The notes under the pieces were generated by a model. The model ran no database searches. It saw only the letters and a list, made by a program, of their open reading frames with translations, and was not told the DNA's origin. The position numbers and the translations under genes are program-made. Of a stretch of DNA of 31,528 bases, positions 1 through 7,567 are shown in pieces. Origin of the DNA: a virus; the IMG/VR virus record IMGVR_UViG_3300027976_000129, positions 1-31,528 of that record, one strand, 5' to 3'. The stretch's first letter is position 1. Every line of letters begins with the position of its first letter.

Positions 1-743
1 TCTTTCATTTTATTCCATTTTTCTTCTAAATAGTCAAACCATTGCACTTCTGTATAGTCCCAATCATGTAACATCGTTAGGCATGTACCTAATCTGGCAC
101 CTGCCATTGCCCATAATCCATTTTCCACATCAGCTCCTATGTTATGCCATACTGTTAAATGGTCTAAATTGCGACTGTGTGCTTTTTGTTTAAATTCTTC
201 TAGTTTAGGTTTTGTTCCTCTGTCTAAACACATCTTGACCCCTTCACGGAATCCTGCACGCCATGCCTGAAAGGGTGTTGCGTTAGGGTATGTAGTTGAA
301 TAACAGTCATTCATTGCCCAGTATAAAGGATCAAAACAAAATTCTACACTAGTAGCATCATCTCCATCTGTATTCTCATGTGTCTTCATGTTGTAAATGA
401 ATTCTTTAGTCCAACAACTCATTCCACCATTGCCATACATCAATCCGTTTACGTTGTTTGTGGCCTTCCAACGGAACACAACATCTTTGTTATCATCATC
501 TAAGGTTAATTGTAAATTAAAAAACTCAGATTCTGGCAAGTTGTCACCATCTATTAGAACAAAACGATCTGTGTCACTGGCATCGGCCGCGGCTTTGTGT
601 GCGGCATCACTGCCTTTAACTCCGTCCACACGTTTTGCCCATGGAACCATGTTCTGTATCTTGATCCAAAACTCTTCCTTCTTGGGCTCATCATAGCTTA
701 AATAGATGCAATCTAAATCAGCTATATCAACTATTTGTATCAT
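1..743 (-). CDS. Glycosyltransferase-like phage protein, 3' end missing
   Basis: The reading frame is open from an ATG at 743 to the window edge (247 codons), so the C-terminus is missing. The N-terminal half looks like a GT-A-fold nucleotide-sugar transferase. It has a beta strand ending CIYLSYDEP (residues 12-20), a KRVDGVKGSDAAHKAA stretch (38-53), and FVLIDGDN (61-68), whose DGD at 65-67 is a candidate DxD metal/nucleotide-sugar motif. A Gly-rich LMYGNGGMSCW segment follows near residue 105. Proteins of this type recur in marine T4-like phages; acceptor and sugar donor are unknown. GGAG lies 4 nt before the ATG. The start overlaps the preceding gene by 17 nt, which suggests translational coupling. 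It is the last visible gene of a five-gene unit with two other glycosyltransferase-like proteins. The fold is inferred by motif only. Confidence 0.75.
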   Translation of the reverse strand, partial: MIQIVDIADLDCIYLSYDEPKKEEFWIKIQNMVPWAKRVDGVKGSDAAHKAAADASDTDRFVLIDGDNLPESEFFNLQLTLDDDNKDVVFRWKATNNVNGLMYGNGGMSCWTKEFIYNMKTHENTDGDDATSVEFCFDPLYWAMNDCYSTTYPNATPFQAWRAGFREGVKMCLDRGTKPKLEEFKQKAHSRNLDHLTVWHNIGADVENGLWAMAGARLGTCLTMLHDWDYTEVQWFDYLEEKWNKMK

Positions 744-1074
744 AGTACTCCACGTCGTGATGTGTTTCCGTTTCCAACAAGACACCTGCATGATTCTTGA
801 CCACGCGATATCCACTGTCGCTACTCTTTAATTGTACATGATATCCAGTGGGTTTGTCAATGATCTTAGGCTTTCCATCAACTATTTCATATCGCCAATA
901 GTTACTGTAGAGATCTTTATCTACTACCAAATATTGTGTGTCGTCAGGATGTTGTTGCATGGTACACAAATAGATCTGACCATGTTCATCATAATGCAAT
1001 CTATATTCCAGAGTCTCTGGTATTATCTCTGGCCATTGTTTCATGGCTTCCTGATATTCTAATTCAGTAAACAT
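727..1074 (-). CDS. Small conserved phage protein of unknown function (115 aa)
   Basis: This gene is real by context: it overlaps the upstream gene by 16 nt and the downstream gene by 17 nt, and a strong GAGAGG ribosome-binding site precedes its ATG. The product is acidic and rich in Tyr, His and Asp, with no signal peptide or membrane segment. The core LEYRLHYDEHGQIYLCTM (residues 22-39), then YLVVDKDLY (48-56), resembles small unnamed proteins seen in large marine phages, in which a short beta-rich domain starts with a YRLYYD-type strand. I do not recognise a function. Its position between two glycosyltransferase-like genes suggests an accessory role in the same pathway, but that is only guilt by association. 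Confidence 0.8.
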   Translation of the reverse strand: MFTELEYQEAMKQWPEIIPETLEYRLHYDEHGQIYLCTMQQHPDDTQYLVVDKDLYSNYWRYEIVDGKPKIIDKPTGYHVQLKSSDSGYRVVKNHAGVLLETETHHDVEYYDTNS

Positions 1075-1907
1075 TGTTCATACCTCTCAATCAGTTGGTC
1101 ACTAACCCAAGATTTTTCTTGATAGTGCAATGGATGATATTGATTAACATTATTGATACGTAGCATAGGAAGATCAATCTCAGTTAACACCAATTCAGGC
1201 CATGTCTTATCTTCAGGCCATTGGTTAATTGCGTTCTTCATGTGGGTAAAATTAATAAAGTCACAACTAGGTAAAGTGCATTGATCAACTCCAATAGTCT
1301 TTGCCACTATAGCGTATATTAAATCAGTTGTTGGCTCTTCGTAACTGCAATTAATTAGTATGTTCTCTTTAATAGTGTTCCATTCAGCAAATATCTTACG
1401 GGCTAACTCAAAGAAGTTATTTCCAGTTTGGCTATAACGGAAGTACATCAACCCATTGTAAACATCTGGTAAGTCGTTGGCATCAAATATTCTTCTATAT
1501 CTTCTTGACTGCGCCGGTCTGCCCCGGTAATCTTTGGCACCTAGACTTAATACCACGTCACGGTGTCTAAATGCTGTCCACCAATGTTCAATGCTACGTG
1601 TAAACAGGATGTCACTTTCTACTTTGATTGTTTCTTTGAAGGGAGTTAACGCAAATACCTGCCACTCGTTGACCAATTTCCATTTGTCATCTTTAGCATG
1701 ATCAACAGGCATCACTATCACGTGATCAAATACCTTTCGATGTTGTTCTGTTACTTGAGCAAGGGTTGGTTCGTCGACTATAACAGCATATTGGCTACCG
1801 GGAATAGATAATTTAATACTCATGGCCTGTGCGTAGGCCAATCGTAGATAGTCTACATCACTATTCTGTGCAATGCTTAAGAATCCTTTTGCCGCTATTC
1901 TTGGCAT
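1059..1907 (-). CDS. Glycosyltransferase-like protein, paralogue of the next gene upstream (282 aa)
   Basis: The layout is that of a GT-A-type nucleotide-sugar transferase. An N-terminal strand-helix region (GFLSIAQNSDVDYLRLAYAQ, residues 8-27) is followed by the central motif LTPFKETIKVESDILF (87-102). The motif aligns with the LSPYDETILMDSDYLV motif of the neighbouring gene. Here the catalytic-type DxD reads E-S-D (97-99), so its first Asp is replaced by Glu. Later conserved-looking patches are YNGLMYFRYS, EEPTTDLIYAI and FINFTHMKNA, then a C-terminal HYQEKSWVSDQLIERYE. The gene starts inside the end of its upstream neighbour (13 nt overlap), with GGA before the ATG. Proteins like this occur in cyanophage-type genomes next to fibre genes. 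The Glu substitution could mean altered metal binding or loss of activity. Donor and acceptor are unknown. Confidence 0.8.
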   Translation of the reverse strand: MPRIAAKGFLSIAQNSDVDYLRLAYAQAMSIKLSIPGSQYAVIVDEPTLAQVTEQHRKVFDHVIVMPVDHAKDDKWKLVNEWQVFALTPFKETIKVESDILFTRSIEHWWTAFRHRDVVLSLGAKDYRGRPAQSRRYRRIFDANDLPDVYNGLMYFRYSQTGNNFFELARKIFAEWNTIKENILINCSYEEPTTDLIYAIVAKTIGVDQCTLPSCDFINFTHMKNAINQWPEDKTWPELVLTEIDLPMLRINNVNQYHPLHYQEKSWVSDQLIERYEQCLLN

Positions 1908-2665
1908 ATCATATCCACAAATTGTTCATGCTGGTCAGATAGCAGATAGTCCTTGTCCATAATATGCATCGACTGCCTTGCAAAGACGTGTGCATCAGTC
2001 GCTTCTCTCACTATTAACATGTTCTTGTTTATCTCAATTTTATCTATCAGATTTTCCATGGTCAACATGATCCATGGTATGCCAGGACTAGATGTATATC
2101 CGTTAATGATATTATCTGCAATCGCAAAAGCGTAGTCGTTGCGGAAGGTCTTACCTCTTAAATGGTACAGTTTTCCGTAGTACGGATAATTACGTTGGAT
2201 CCTGCCCACCAGATCAAATAACTTCTTAGTTTTTGCAGTTTTCTTAAACACCACAACAGTAGCCCAAACAAAATCTAGGCTTAGTATTCCCATGTCCCCA
2301 TCTTGGCTTGCTCTTGGGCTTTGGTTGTTGGTCATTATCCTGTAGTCGTCAAGGGTGTCCATTATCTTAATAAGATTATTATCTAACACCAAATAATCGC
2401 TGTCCATTAATATAGTTTCGTCATACGGGCTAAGTTCGTAGGCACGATATCTATCACCATTAAACCATTGGGTACCTCGCGCATACCCTGATCTCACATT
2501 GGTCTGCGGAGATTGCATTTCAGTTATTATAGTAACTGGCAAGCCTAAGGTATGTTTGATTAATCGTGAGGCACGCTCTGCAATTTTGACATAGTCAACA
2601 GTGTCGGTATTAAAGGCAAATAACAGGACGCCTCTAGACTTTTCGTTGGCGTTTAAGTTGTTCAT
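1895..2665 (-). CDS. Glycosyltransferase-like protein with intact DxD motif (256 aa)
   Basis: Residues 11-20 (RGVLLFAFNT) form the first strand of a probable Rossmann-like GT-A domain, followed by DYVKIAERASRLIK and a second strand PVTIITE. The diagnostic motif is ETILMDSDYLV (83-93), with D-S-D at 88-90 as the expected divalent-metal and sugar-nucleotide binding site. RNDYAFAIADNIING further on resembles the acceptor-side helix of this family. The C-terminus (MDKDYLLSDQHEQFVDM) resembles the end of the next gene, which supports an old duplication. The ATG at 2665 lies 32 nt inside the upstream reading frame, so the two genes are translationally linked. The likely role is glycosylation of a virion or host-surface component; this is inference. 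Confidence 0.82.
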   Translation of the reverse strand: MNNLNANEKSRGVLLFAFNTDTVDYVKIAERASRLIKHTLGLPVTIITEMQSPQTNVRSGYARGTQWFNGDRYRAYELSPYDETILMDSDYLVLDNNLIKIMDTLDDYRIMTNNQSPRASQDGDMGILSLDFVWATVVVFKKTAKTKKLFDLVGRIQRNYPYYGKLYHLRGKTFRNDYAFAIADNIINGYTSSPGIPWIMLTMENLIDKIEINKNMLIVREATDAHVFARQSMHIMDKDYLLSDQHEQFVDMICQE

Positions 2666-2948
2666 GCTCGATATGCCAAGTATTCATTACCATTTGATAG
2701 TGTTCCTGACATTTGGTTAAAAACTCTTGTCTATTGATATTAATCGGATTTTGATATGTGTCTTCCAGGAATAGTTCGTCGTCGGGCCACGTGGCCAGGA
2801 AGGCAATTAATTCGGTGGTAACCAAAAATAAACCATTGTTGTGTGTTACGTGTAAGTCTGTCTTAACCTTCTCACGTAAGATACGTTTATTAGTTTGGTA
2901 ATCCGTTGACTGCTTGATTTGTTCTACTAGTTCATTGATTTCGCTCAT
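2634..2948 (-). CDS. Small conserved T4-like phage protein (104 aa), function unknown
   Basis: This is the first gene of the left transcription unit. The product looks mostly helical: a charged N-terminus (EINELVEQIKQ), then NKRILREKVKTDLHVTHNNG (19-38), a LIAFLATWPDDELFLEDTYQNPI stretch, and a C-terminal helix rich in His, Glu, Lys and Arg. I recall similar small proteins, with a TDLHVTHNGG-type segment and a DTYQNPI segment, near fibre genes of marine T4-like phages; none has a known function. No Shine-Dalgarno precedes the ATG. A GATAAATA late-promoter-like box lies 5 nt upstream, so transcription could begin at or next to the start codon. It overlaps the following glycosyltransferase-like gene by 32 nt. 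Confidence 0.8.
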   Translation of the reverse strand: MSEINELVEQIKQSTDYQTNKRILREKVKTDLHVTHNNGLFLVTTELIAFLATWPDDELFLEDTYQNPININRQEFLTKCQEHYQMVMNTWHIEHEQLKRQRKV

Positions 2949-2953
2949 ACTAC

Positions 2954-2961
2954 TATTTATC
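2954..2961 (-). promoter_or_regulatory. Late-promoter-like box GATAAATA (first gene of the left unit)
   Basis: On the minus strand the octamer GATAAATA differs from the T4 late-promoter box TATAAATA by one base. It sits between the terminator and the ATG at 2948, only 5 nt from that ATG. With T4-like geometry (start about 6 nt after the box), transcription would begin at or beside the A of the ATG. Confidence 0.6.
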
Positions 2962-2978
2962 GGTCAGTTTTTAGAGGC

Positions 2979-3007
2979 AAAAAAAAGCACTCCGTAGAGT
3001 GCTTTTT
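2979..3007 (-). terminator. Intrinsic terminator closing the fibre/baseplate unit
   Basis: A perfect inverted repeat has arms at 2982-2992 and 2997-3007, with GC-richer core arms GCACTC and GAGTGC around a 4-nt loop. On the minus strand it is followed by an eight-T tract (2979-2986 on the plus strand are all A). It begins about 20 nt after the stop codon of the last fibre gene. The arms continue into an A/T run on both sides, so it could also act on plus-strand transcripts. Confidence 0.93.
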
Positions 3008-3027
3008 GATAACAAATTTCTGTTATG

Positions 3028-3987
3028 TTATGCTAAGGCTGATGTTGGAGTTCCCCAAGTTGTAGCCAAATATGTTGTTTCTGGATAAACTATGTCTACT
3101 CTGTGACGTAGTGTCATTGATATTGTGTCATCCCATGGAACATCTGACACATATAAGTTTATACGGAATACTACTGTTGCACCCTTGGATCCATCGGTAG
3201 TAGTAGCATCGTCTGTGAACACTGATAGTCGACCATAACTGTCAGTGTATGCGGCTGTGGTGTCAGTTACTTGGACTACGATGGTTGCACTAGTGGTGTT
3301 GTCAAAATAACCATGTGTGGTAAGATTGGTGTCTAGGGTAATGCCAGACCCAGTACGTCCACCGTTAGTTGTTTGTTTAAAGTCAACACCGCCGATGCCA
3401 GTGATCAATCGATCAACGCTCGATTCTGCTCCACTGCCTCCACCATCCACTGTTACAATTCTGTAATTTAATTGACCACCTGCGTTAAAGAAGTATCTTG
3501 CCGCTTGAGCTGAAGCAAATGTTAATTTAGCGTCATAGTTCGTTGCAATGGCTAGGCCTGTTGTCGAACTTATTGCGTCATCAAGGTTTCCGCCAGTTGT
3601 TGTTGACCCTTGTGATGCAAATGTATCTTTGTTAGTTACGACAGTATTAACTGCTGTTGCTACGTTGGCGTATGCCGCAATTGTTGCACCAGCGACTATA
3701 CCAACGTTTGAACCGTTAGCTATGGGTGTTTGGCCTTGATGGTTTAATGTTTTATTTAAATGATATACAAACCCACTCCATTGAGCGGCTGTGGCAGTTA
3801 CTCCGCCGGCTACGCTAAGGGCACTAATTGCTGACACATCCTGTCCGTAGCCATAAAGTCCGGTTCCGTGTCCCCAAACTACTGCTAGATTATTGATACT
3901 AGTAGTGTATGTTCCGCTTGTATTTCCGCCCCAGGTCAACCAGTTGTAGTCCTGCGCCTGTATTAATTCACCTGTTGTATATGCCAT
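3028..3987 (-). CDS. Tail-fibre-type virion structural protein (319 aa)
   Basis: The protein is rich in Thr, Ala, Gly and Asn, with few charged residues and no membrane segment, as in phage fibre or decoration proteins. The N-terminal region (about 1-95) contains DYNWLTWGGN, VVWGHGTGLYGYGQD and a TATAAQWSGFVYHLNKTLNHQG stretch. This is a pattern I know from structural proteins of marine myoviruses. A second region from about 160 begins with ARYFFNAGGQLNYRI, a common motif in such proteins, and continues in beta-rich sequence to the end. AGGA stands about 10 nt before the ATG. It is the last gene of the fibre block and is followed by a strong terminator. Whether it is a fibre tip, a collar or a decoration protein cannot be told. 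Confidence 0.82.
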   Translation of the reverse strand: MAYTTGELIQAQDYNWLTWGGNTSGTYTTSINNLAVVWGHGTGLYGYGQDVSAISALSVAGGVTATAAQWSGFVYHLNKTLNHQGQTPIANGSNVGIVAGATIAAYANVATAVNTVVTNKDTFASQGSTTTGGNLDDAISSTTGLAIATNYDAKLTFASAQAARYFFNAGGQLNYRIVTVDGGGSGAESSVDRLITGIGGVDFKQTTNGGRTGSGITLDTNLTTHGYFDNTTSATIVVQVTDTTAAYTDSYGRLSVFTDDATTTDGSKGATVVFRINLYVSDVPWDDTISMTLRHRVDIVYPETTYLATTWGTPTSALA

Positions 3988-4003
3988 TTTACGCTGTTCC
4001 TAA

Positions 4004-4030
4004 TTGTGTAATTTGTGTAATTTGTATAAT
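4004..4030. repeat. Three tandem 9-bp units in the leader of the last fibre gene
   Basis: On the plus strand the 9-mer TTGTGTAAT occurs at 4004-4012 and 4013-4021, with a one-base variant TTGTATAAT at 4022-4030. The array fills most of the 47-nt gap between two fibre genes and leaves the Shine-Dalgarno just outside it. On the minus strand it reads as AT-rich ATTACACAA repeats. Confidence 0.8.
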
Positions 4031-4034
4031 TATA

Positions 4035-5483
4035 TTAACTATTTAGCTTAACTATGGCCTCTATGGTGCCTTCGCCAGCTGTGTTTTTGCTTTCCAATGC
4101 ACGTCCGAGGACGTTAAACGCTGTAATCTCATCTCTCGAAGCTGACCGTGCTAGTCCAGCGCCTGCTGATACTAATCGATCACCCTTACTCACTTTACCA
4201 ACTACGCGAACCGGTACTCTTCCCTGCATTGCTATCGGTGGATGTGTAACATCACTGCCCGCGTCGCCATTCATTAAAAACCCTGCACGTGTACTTATCA
4301 CTCCAAACACCGTGTCACTTAAATCTTGCATTGCCGCTGTAATTTCTTTAACTCCGCCAAGTTCAACAACTGTTCCTGGCAAGTAAGAATTGTCTGCTTC
4401 AAAACGTTCAGCCAAATCCGCATATTGTGCTGTAATAGCAGTGCCACGGAATGTTGTAGCCCATACGTTTGCAAATTTTAAAGATGTTGATCCAAGCTCA
4501 ATGGTGTTGTCTGCGGACGGTTTAATTTGTGCCGCCGCAGTTGTTATACCATTTAATTGTAATGTTGAGCTACATGTTGTCGCACCACTCAATGTGGTCG
4601 CACCTGTAACTTGGAAATCATTTGATGTTGTAAGTTTAGCAGTAGTTCCTGCAATGCCGAGGGCTTTAGTACTTACACCACCTTTATTAACATATAGATT
4701 TAGGTCTTTGTTGCTGGTTCCATTGACTACATTAATATCACCGGAGCTAGATGAAACTGTTAAATCACTTCCAACTAACAGTTGTCCGACAGTTAATGCA
4801 TATGATGTACTAGCCGCCGCATCACTGCGTAAGAATTGACTGGCTGTAATGCCTGACAAAGAAGATGCATTAGTTACTGTACCAGTAAACACCGCTCCCG
4901 ATATCGATGAGCTTAAATTAAATCCTGGAACTACTGTAGTAAATCCACTGATTCCTGTTGCTGGAGTAAATGTTGCGTCTTTGCTTAATATCGCAACCAC
5001 TGTATTACTAATGTAGAATTTAACAACTACATGACTTGCCGCGCCACCGTCTAATATTGTTTCAACAACAGTACCCGAGGTGCCTGATGTAGTTGTGTAA
5101 CTAGGACCAACAGTGATCCAAGCACTTCCGCTCCATACTTTTAATTGTGCATTAGCTGAGTCGTACCATAAGTCACCAGTAATTGGGCTTGCTGGTTGTG
5201 TAGTACCACTTGCCGAACTTGAAATTGGTTTCCAAAGGCTACCATTGTATACTTTTAACAGTGAATTTGTACTGTCATACCATAGCTGTCCTGCTAGTGG
5301 TTGTGTTGGTGCTGATGAATTATAAAAATTTTCTAATAGCTTGATGTAATTTTCATTTAAGAAAATACCATAACCGGCATAGTTCTTACCAATTAAGGTT
5401 AAACTCGTAGCCGTGCTATTTACGGTGCCATCTGCAACCGATGCTAACGTTGATCCAGCTGTTGTAGTAATTGTATATGCCAT
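4035..5483 (-). CDS. Tail fibre protein A: shared N-module plus shared C-terminal domain (482 aa)
   Basis: The N-terminal 130 residues (TSLTLIGKNYAGYG near 26-39; LAGQLWYDS and TGDLWYDSANAQLKVW) closely match the first 130 residues of the next fibre gene upstream. The middle is beta-rich Ser/Thr/Ala sequence ending in a LGSTSLKFANVWATTF-type segment typical of fibre shafts. From about residue 352 (AQYADLAERFEAD, then PGTVVELGG, MQGRVPVRV, KGDRLVSAG, VLGRALE) it matches the C-terminal domain of the 474-residue fibre gene further upstream. That domain type occurs at the ends of many phage fibres; a link to autoproteolytic Peptidase_G2-like domains is possible but unproven. It is therefore a mosaic of its two neighbours. 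AGGT about 9 nt before the ATG and a GATAAATA box 23 nt upstream support the start. Confidence 0.87.
   Translation of the reverse strand: MAYTITTTAGSTLASVADGTVNSTATSLTLIGKNYAGYGIFLNENYIKLLENFYNSSAPTQPLAGQLWYDSTNSLLKVYNGSLWKPISSSASGTTQPASPITGDLWYDSANAQLKVWSGSAWITVGPSYTTTSGTSGTVVETILDGGAASHVVVKFYISNTVVAILSKDATFTPATGISGFTTVVPGFNLSSSISGAVFTGTVTNASSLSGITASQFLRSDAAASTSYALTVGQLLVGSDLTVSSSSGDINVVNGTSNKDLNLYVNKGGVSTKALGIAGTTAKLTTSNDFQVTGATTLSGATTCSSTLQLNGITTAAAQIKPSADNTIELGSTSLKFANVWATTFRGTAITAQYADLAERFEADNSYLPGTVVELGGVKEITAAMQDLSDTVFGVISTRAGFLMNGDAGSDVTHPPIAMQGRVPVRVVGKVSKGDRLVSAGAGLARSASRDEITAFNVLGRALESKNTAGEGTIEAIVKLNS
4040..4047 (-). promoter_or_regulatory. Weak late-promoter-like box GCTAAATA
   Basis: The octamer differs by one base from the GATAAATA boxes seen elsewhere in the window. 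It overlaps the last codons of the upstream fibre gene and lies about 52 nt before the ATG at 3987. Because part of the match is forced by coding sequence, this is only a possible promoter. Confidence 0.25.
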
Positions 5484-5506
5484 TTTTATTACCTAATTAT
5501 ATATGT

Positions 5507-5514
5507 TATTTATC
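5507..5514 (-). promoter_or_regulatory. Late-promoter-like box GATAAATA before fibre gene A
   Basis: The box lies 23 nt from the ATG at 5483. The expected transcript start, about 6 nt downstream of the box, leaves a leader of roughly 17 nt that contains an AGGT Shine-Dalgarno. This is a normal late-promoter geometry for a T4-like phage. Confidence 0.6.
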
Positions 5515-5521
5515 TTAAATA

Positions 5522-6883
5522 CTATGCTTCACGTTGGAACCAAATATCACCATCATTTGACCCAACATCGTTAACGCCTGCGTCTGGTGCCGCTGTACTA
5601 ACCCACTTAGCACTTCTATGTGCGCTATTACCCCACCAAGTTGATGCTGTCTTAACAAATTGTGTTGTTGCTACTCTAGCATTACCAGTACCATTGTAGG
5701 CATCTGTTTGTGTAATTGCTGTCGCACCATTTGTAAGATTAAATCCACTACTACTAGCTGTCGCTACTGTCGTTCCGCTGACTACTACGTTTACTGACGT
5801 TGTATCAGTCCAAACATGTGTAGTTCCGTTGTAAACTTTGTATGGAAACAATCCTGCTGAACCATTAACCACAAATGCTGTGGTAGCAACTGTAGTGTCT
5901 GCTGTACCAGCTGATTGTGTTGGTGCTGTCAAGTTTCCGGTAAATGCACCAGTTCCTGCTACTGTTAACGCACCACCTACTGATGCTGTTGTGCCTACGG
6001 TTAACTCACCTGTTGTTGCTACTGACACCATTCTTGCTATACCTGCGTTAGCATCTAGATGTAACGTGTTTGTGTCAACTCCACCAACATTAAGATAGAA
6101 GTTCATGTCGCCATTTGATTTTGTATTTCTAACAGTTGCGTTGCCAATTGAATCTGTAGCTATTGTAAGGTTACTGTCTAGCCCAATGGTTAGGTTAGCT
6201 AATGTTACTGCACCTGTAGCTGTATCATTTGCATCTGAACGTAGATAGCTTGCCGCTAGTTGTCCACCTAGGTATGATGAGTTGTTTGCTAATCCCCAGA
6301 ATGTAGCACTTCCTACGCTGGTATTAGCATTGATACCTGTTTTAATTGTTGAGAATCCAGTGATAGCAACATTAGGAGTAAACTCGGTGTCTAAACTAAT
6401 GATCTCTGTTCTTGCATTATTTAATTTTACACTTAGTACGTCATGTACTACTAGTCCGGTATCAGTAATTTGTTCCCAAATAGCACCACTACCGTTACGT
6501 TGTGGGCCTACTAGGATCCACGTTGCACCATCATAAATGTATAGTTGTGCATTAGCAGAATCAAACCACAAATCACCCGATATTGATCCTGAAGGTGCTG
6601 AACTTGCCACTGTGGCACTGCTGATAACTTTAAAGGCTGACCCTGTGTATACTTTTAATCTACCAGTACCGGTATCCCACCATAGTTGTCCTGCTAGCGG
6701 ATTGCTAGGACTTGACGAATACGCAAAGTTCTCTATAATATGAACTAGATCATTGGCAATAAATTGCCCATAATTACTATAATTACGTCCAATTAATGTC
6801 AAGCTAGTAAAGCTAGTATTAATGGTTCCGTCTGTTATAGTACCTAGCGAGGTTCCGTCTGTTTTAGTTATGGTGTAAGCCAT
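5522..6883 (-). CDS. Tail fibre protein B sharing the N-module of A (453 aa)
   Basis: Residues 1-130 are paralogous to fibre A: same MAYTIT start, TSLTLIGRNYSNYGQF, NPLAGQLWWDTGTGRLKVY and SGDLWFDSANAQLYIYDG. Such a conserved N-terminus usually attaches a fibre to the baseplate or to another fibre. Two later segments, TTVATTAFV and ARVATTQFV, match the ATTaFV motif widely found in phage fibre shafts. The C-terminus differs from A: it ends WWGNSAHRSAKWVS and then GDIWFQREA, so the receptor-facing part has been swapped. The ATG at 6883 has AGGAAAAGGAA just upstream. I see no clear late-promoter box in the 22-nt gap before it. Confidence 0.86.
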   Translation of the reverse strand: MAYTITKTDGTSLGTITDGTINTSFTSLTLIGRNYSNYGQFIANDLVHIIENFAYSSSPSNPLAGQLWWDTGTGRLKVYTGSAFKVISSATVASSAPSGSISGDLWFDSANAQLYIYDGATWILVGPQRNGSGAIWEQITDTGLVVHDVLSVKLNNARTEIISLDTEFTPNVAITGFSTIKTGINANTSVGSATFWGLANNSSYLGGQLAASYLRSDANDTATGAVTLANLTIGLDSNLTIATDSIGNATVRNTKSNGDMNFYLNVGGVDTNTLHLDANAGIARMVSVATTGELTVGTTASVGGALTVAGTGAFTGNLTAPTQSAGTADTTVATTAFVVNGSAGLFPYKVYNGTTHVWTDTTSVNVVVSGTTVATASSSGFNLTNGATAITQTDAYNGTGNARVATTQFVKTASTWWGNSAHRSAKWVSTAAPDAGVNDVGSNDGDIWFQREA

Positions 6884-6905
6884 TTCCTTTTCCTAAATTA
6901 TATTT

Positions 6906-7562
6906 CTATGTTAAATTTGTTAATGTCTGTATTCGTACTGTATAATCAATCTGTATCAATCTATTCATTGATTTTTGTACTGGACTGAAAATCACATGTG
7001 TTAATAATTTTCCAAGCCCTACTCCGCTTGAAGTATACCCTTTAAGTCCTAGTTCGTCAAATACAAAATCACCGTTTAGATTTTGACTATTGTCAAAAAC
7101 AGCTTGCCCACTTGGCTCACCGTAGTCTAACAGACAACTAATCACAATATCAGTATAGATCAATCCAGGTGTGTGTATGACAGTTATCTTGTTCCTAGTA
7201 GGATCAGTATTTGCCGCATTTGTATCGTCTACTATCTTGTAATACTGCGGACTGTATAGATCCGCATTTTGCACATTAGTGTTTGTAGGAAGATATGTAA
7301 TAACCCCAGTTGGATCAACAGTAGTTCCGCCGTTACCAAAATGCATCTCTGTAATAAATTGACTGTCTTTATTGCTTATGTTAAGAGCCAATGCTTCACT
7401 CATATTTTCATAATGAATGGCATTACGTTTATCAACAAATATTTCCTCTGTTTCAGGATCAAATATCTTGATATGGCCCTGTAGAAGTATTCCACTTCGT
7501 TCATCAGGCTGTTTAATTTTTGTTTGATTGTCCATAGACTCTTCTTGCTTCTTGTTATCCAT
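6906..7562 (-). CDS. Conserved virion structural protein, fibre-associated (218 aa)
   Basis: The core is highly reminiscent of a structural protein present in many marine T4-like phages: GHIKIFDPETEEIFVDKRNA (29-48), IHYENMSEALAL, HFGNGGTTVDPTGVITYLPT (74-93), DPTRNKITVIH, SCLLDYGEPSGQAVFD, FVFDELGLKGY, then LLTHVIFSPVQKSMNRLIQIDYT at the C-terminus. No enzyme motif is visible. Two in-frame starts are possible. The ATG at 7562 has no Shine-Dalgarno and stands 5 nt from a late-promoter-like box. The ATG at 7535 is preceded by AAGAAGAG and would begin MDNQTK, repeating the MDN of the first start. A 209-residue product from 7535 is plausible. The biochemical role is unknown; a baseplate or fibre attachment role is inferred from location. 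Confidence 0.88.
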   Translation of the reverse strand: MDNKKQEESMDNQTKIKQPDERSGILLQGHIKIFDPETEEIFVDKRNAIHYENMSEALALNISNKDSQFITEMHFGNGGTTVDPTGVITYLPTNTNVQNADLYSPQYYKIVDDTNAANTDPTRNKITVIHTPGLIYTDIVISCLLDYGEPSGQAVFDNSQNLNGDFVFDELGLKGYTSSGVGLGKLLTHVIFSPVQKSMNRLIQIDYTVRIQTLTNLT

Positions 7563-7567
7563 ATGCT

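Noticed and set aside
397-696. Plus-strand open frame of 99 codons
   Set aside because: It is antisense to the glycosyltransferase-like gene on the minus strand, which has clear motifs. No ribosome-binding site or recognisable product.
4054-6743. A run of plus-strand open frames (4054-4386, 4390-4839, 5113-5325, 5838-6098, 6282-6536, 6537-6743)
   Set aside because: They mirror the low-stop, Thr/Ser/Ala-rich codons of the fibre genes on the other strand. Their products are Val/Ala/Leu/Pro-rich without motifs.
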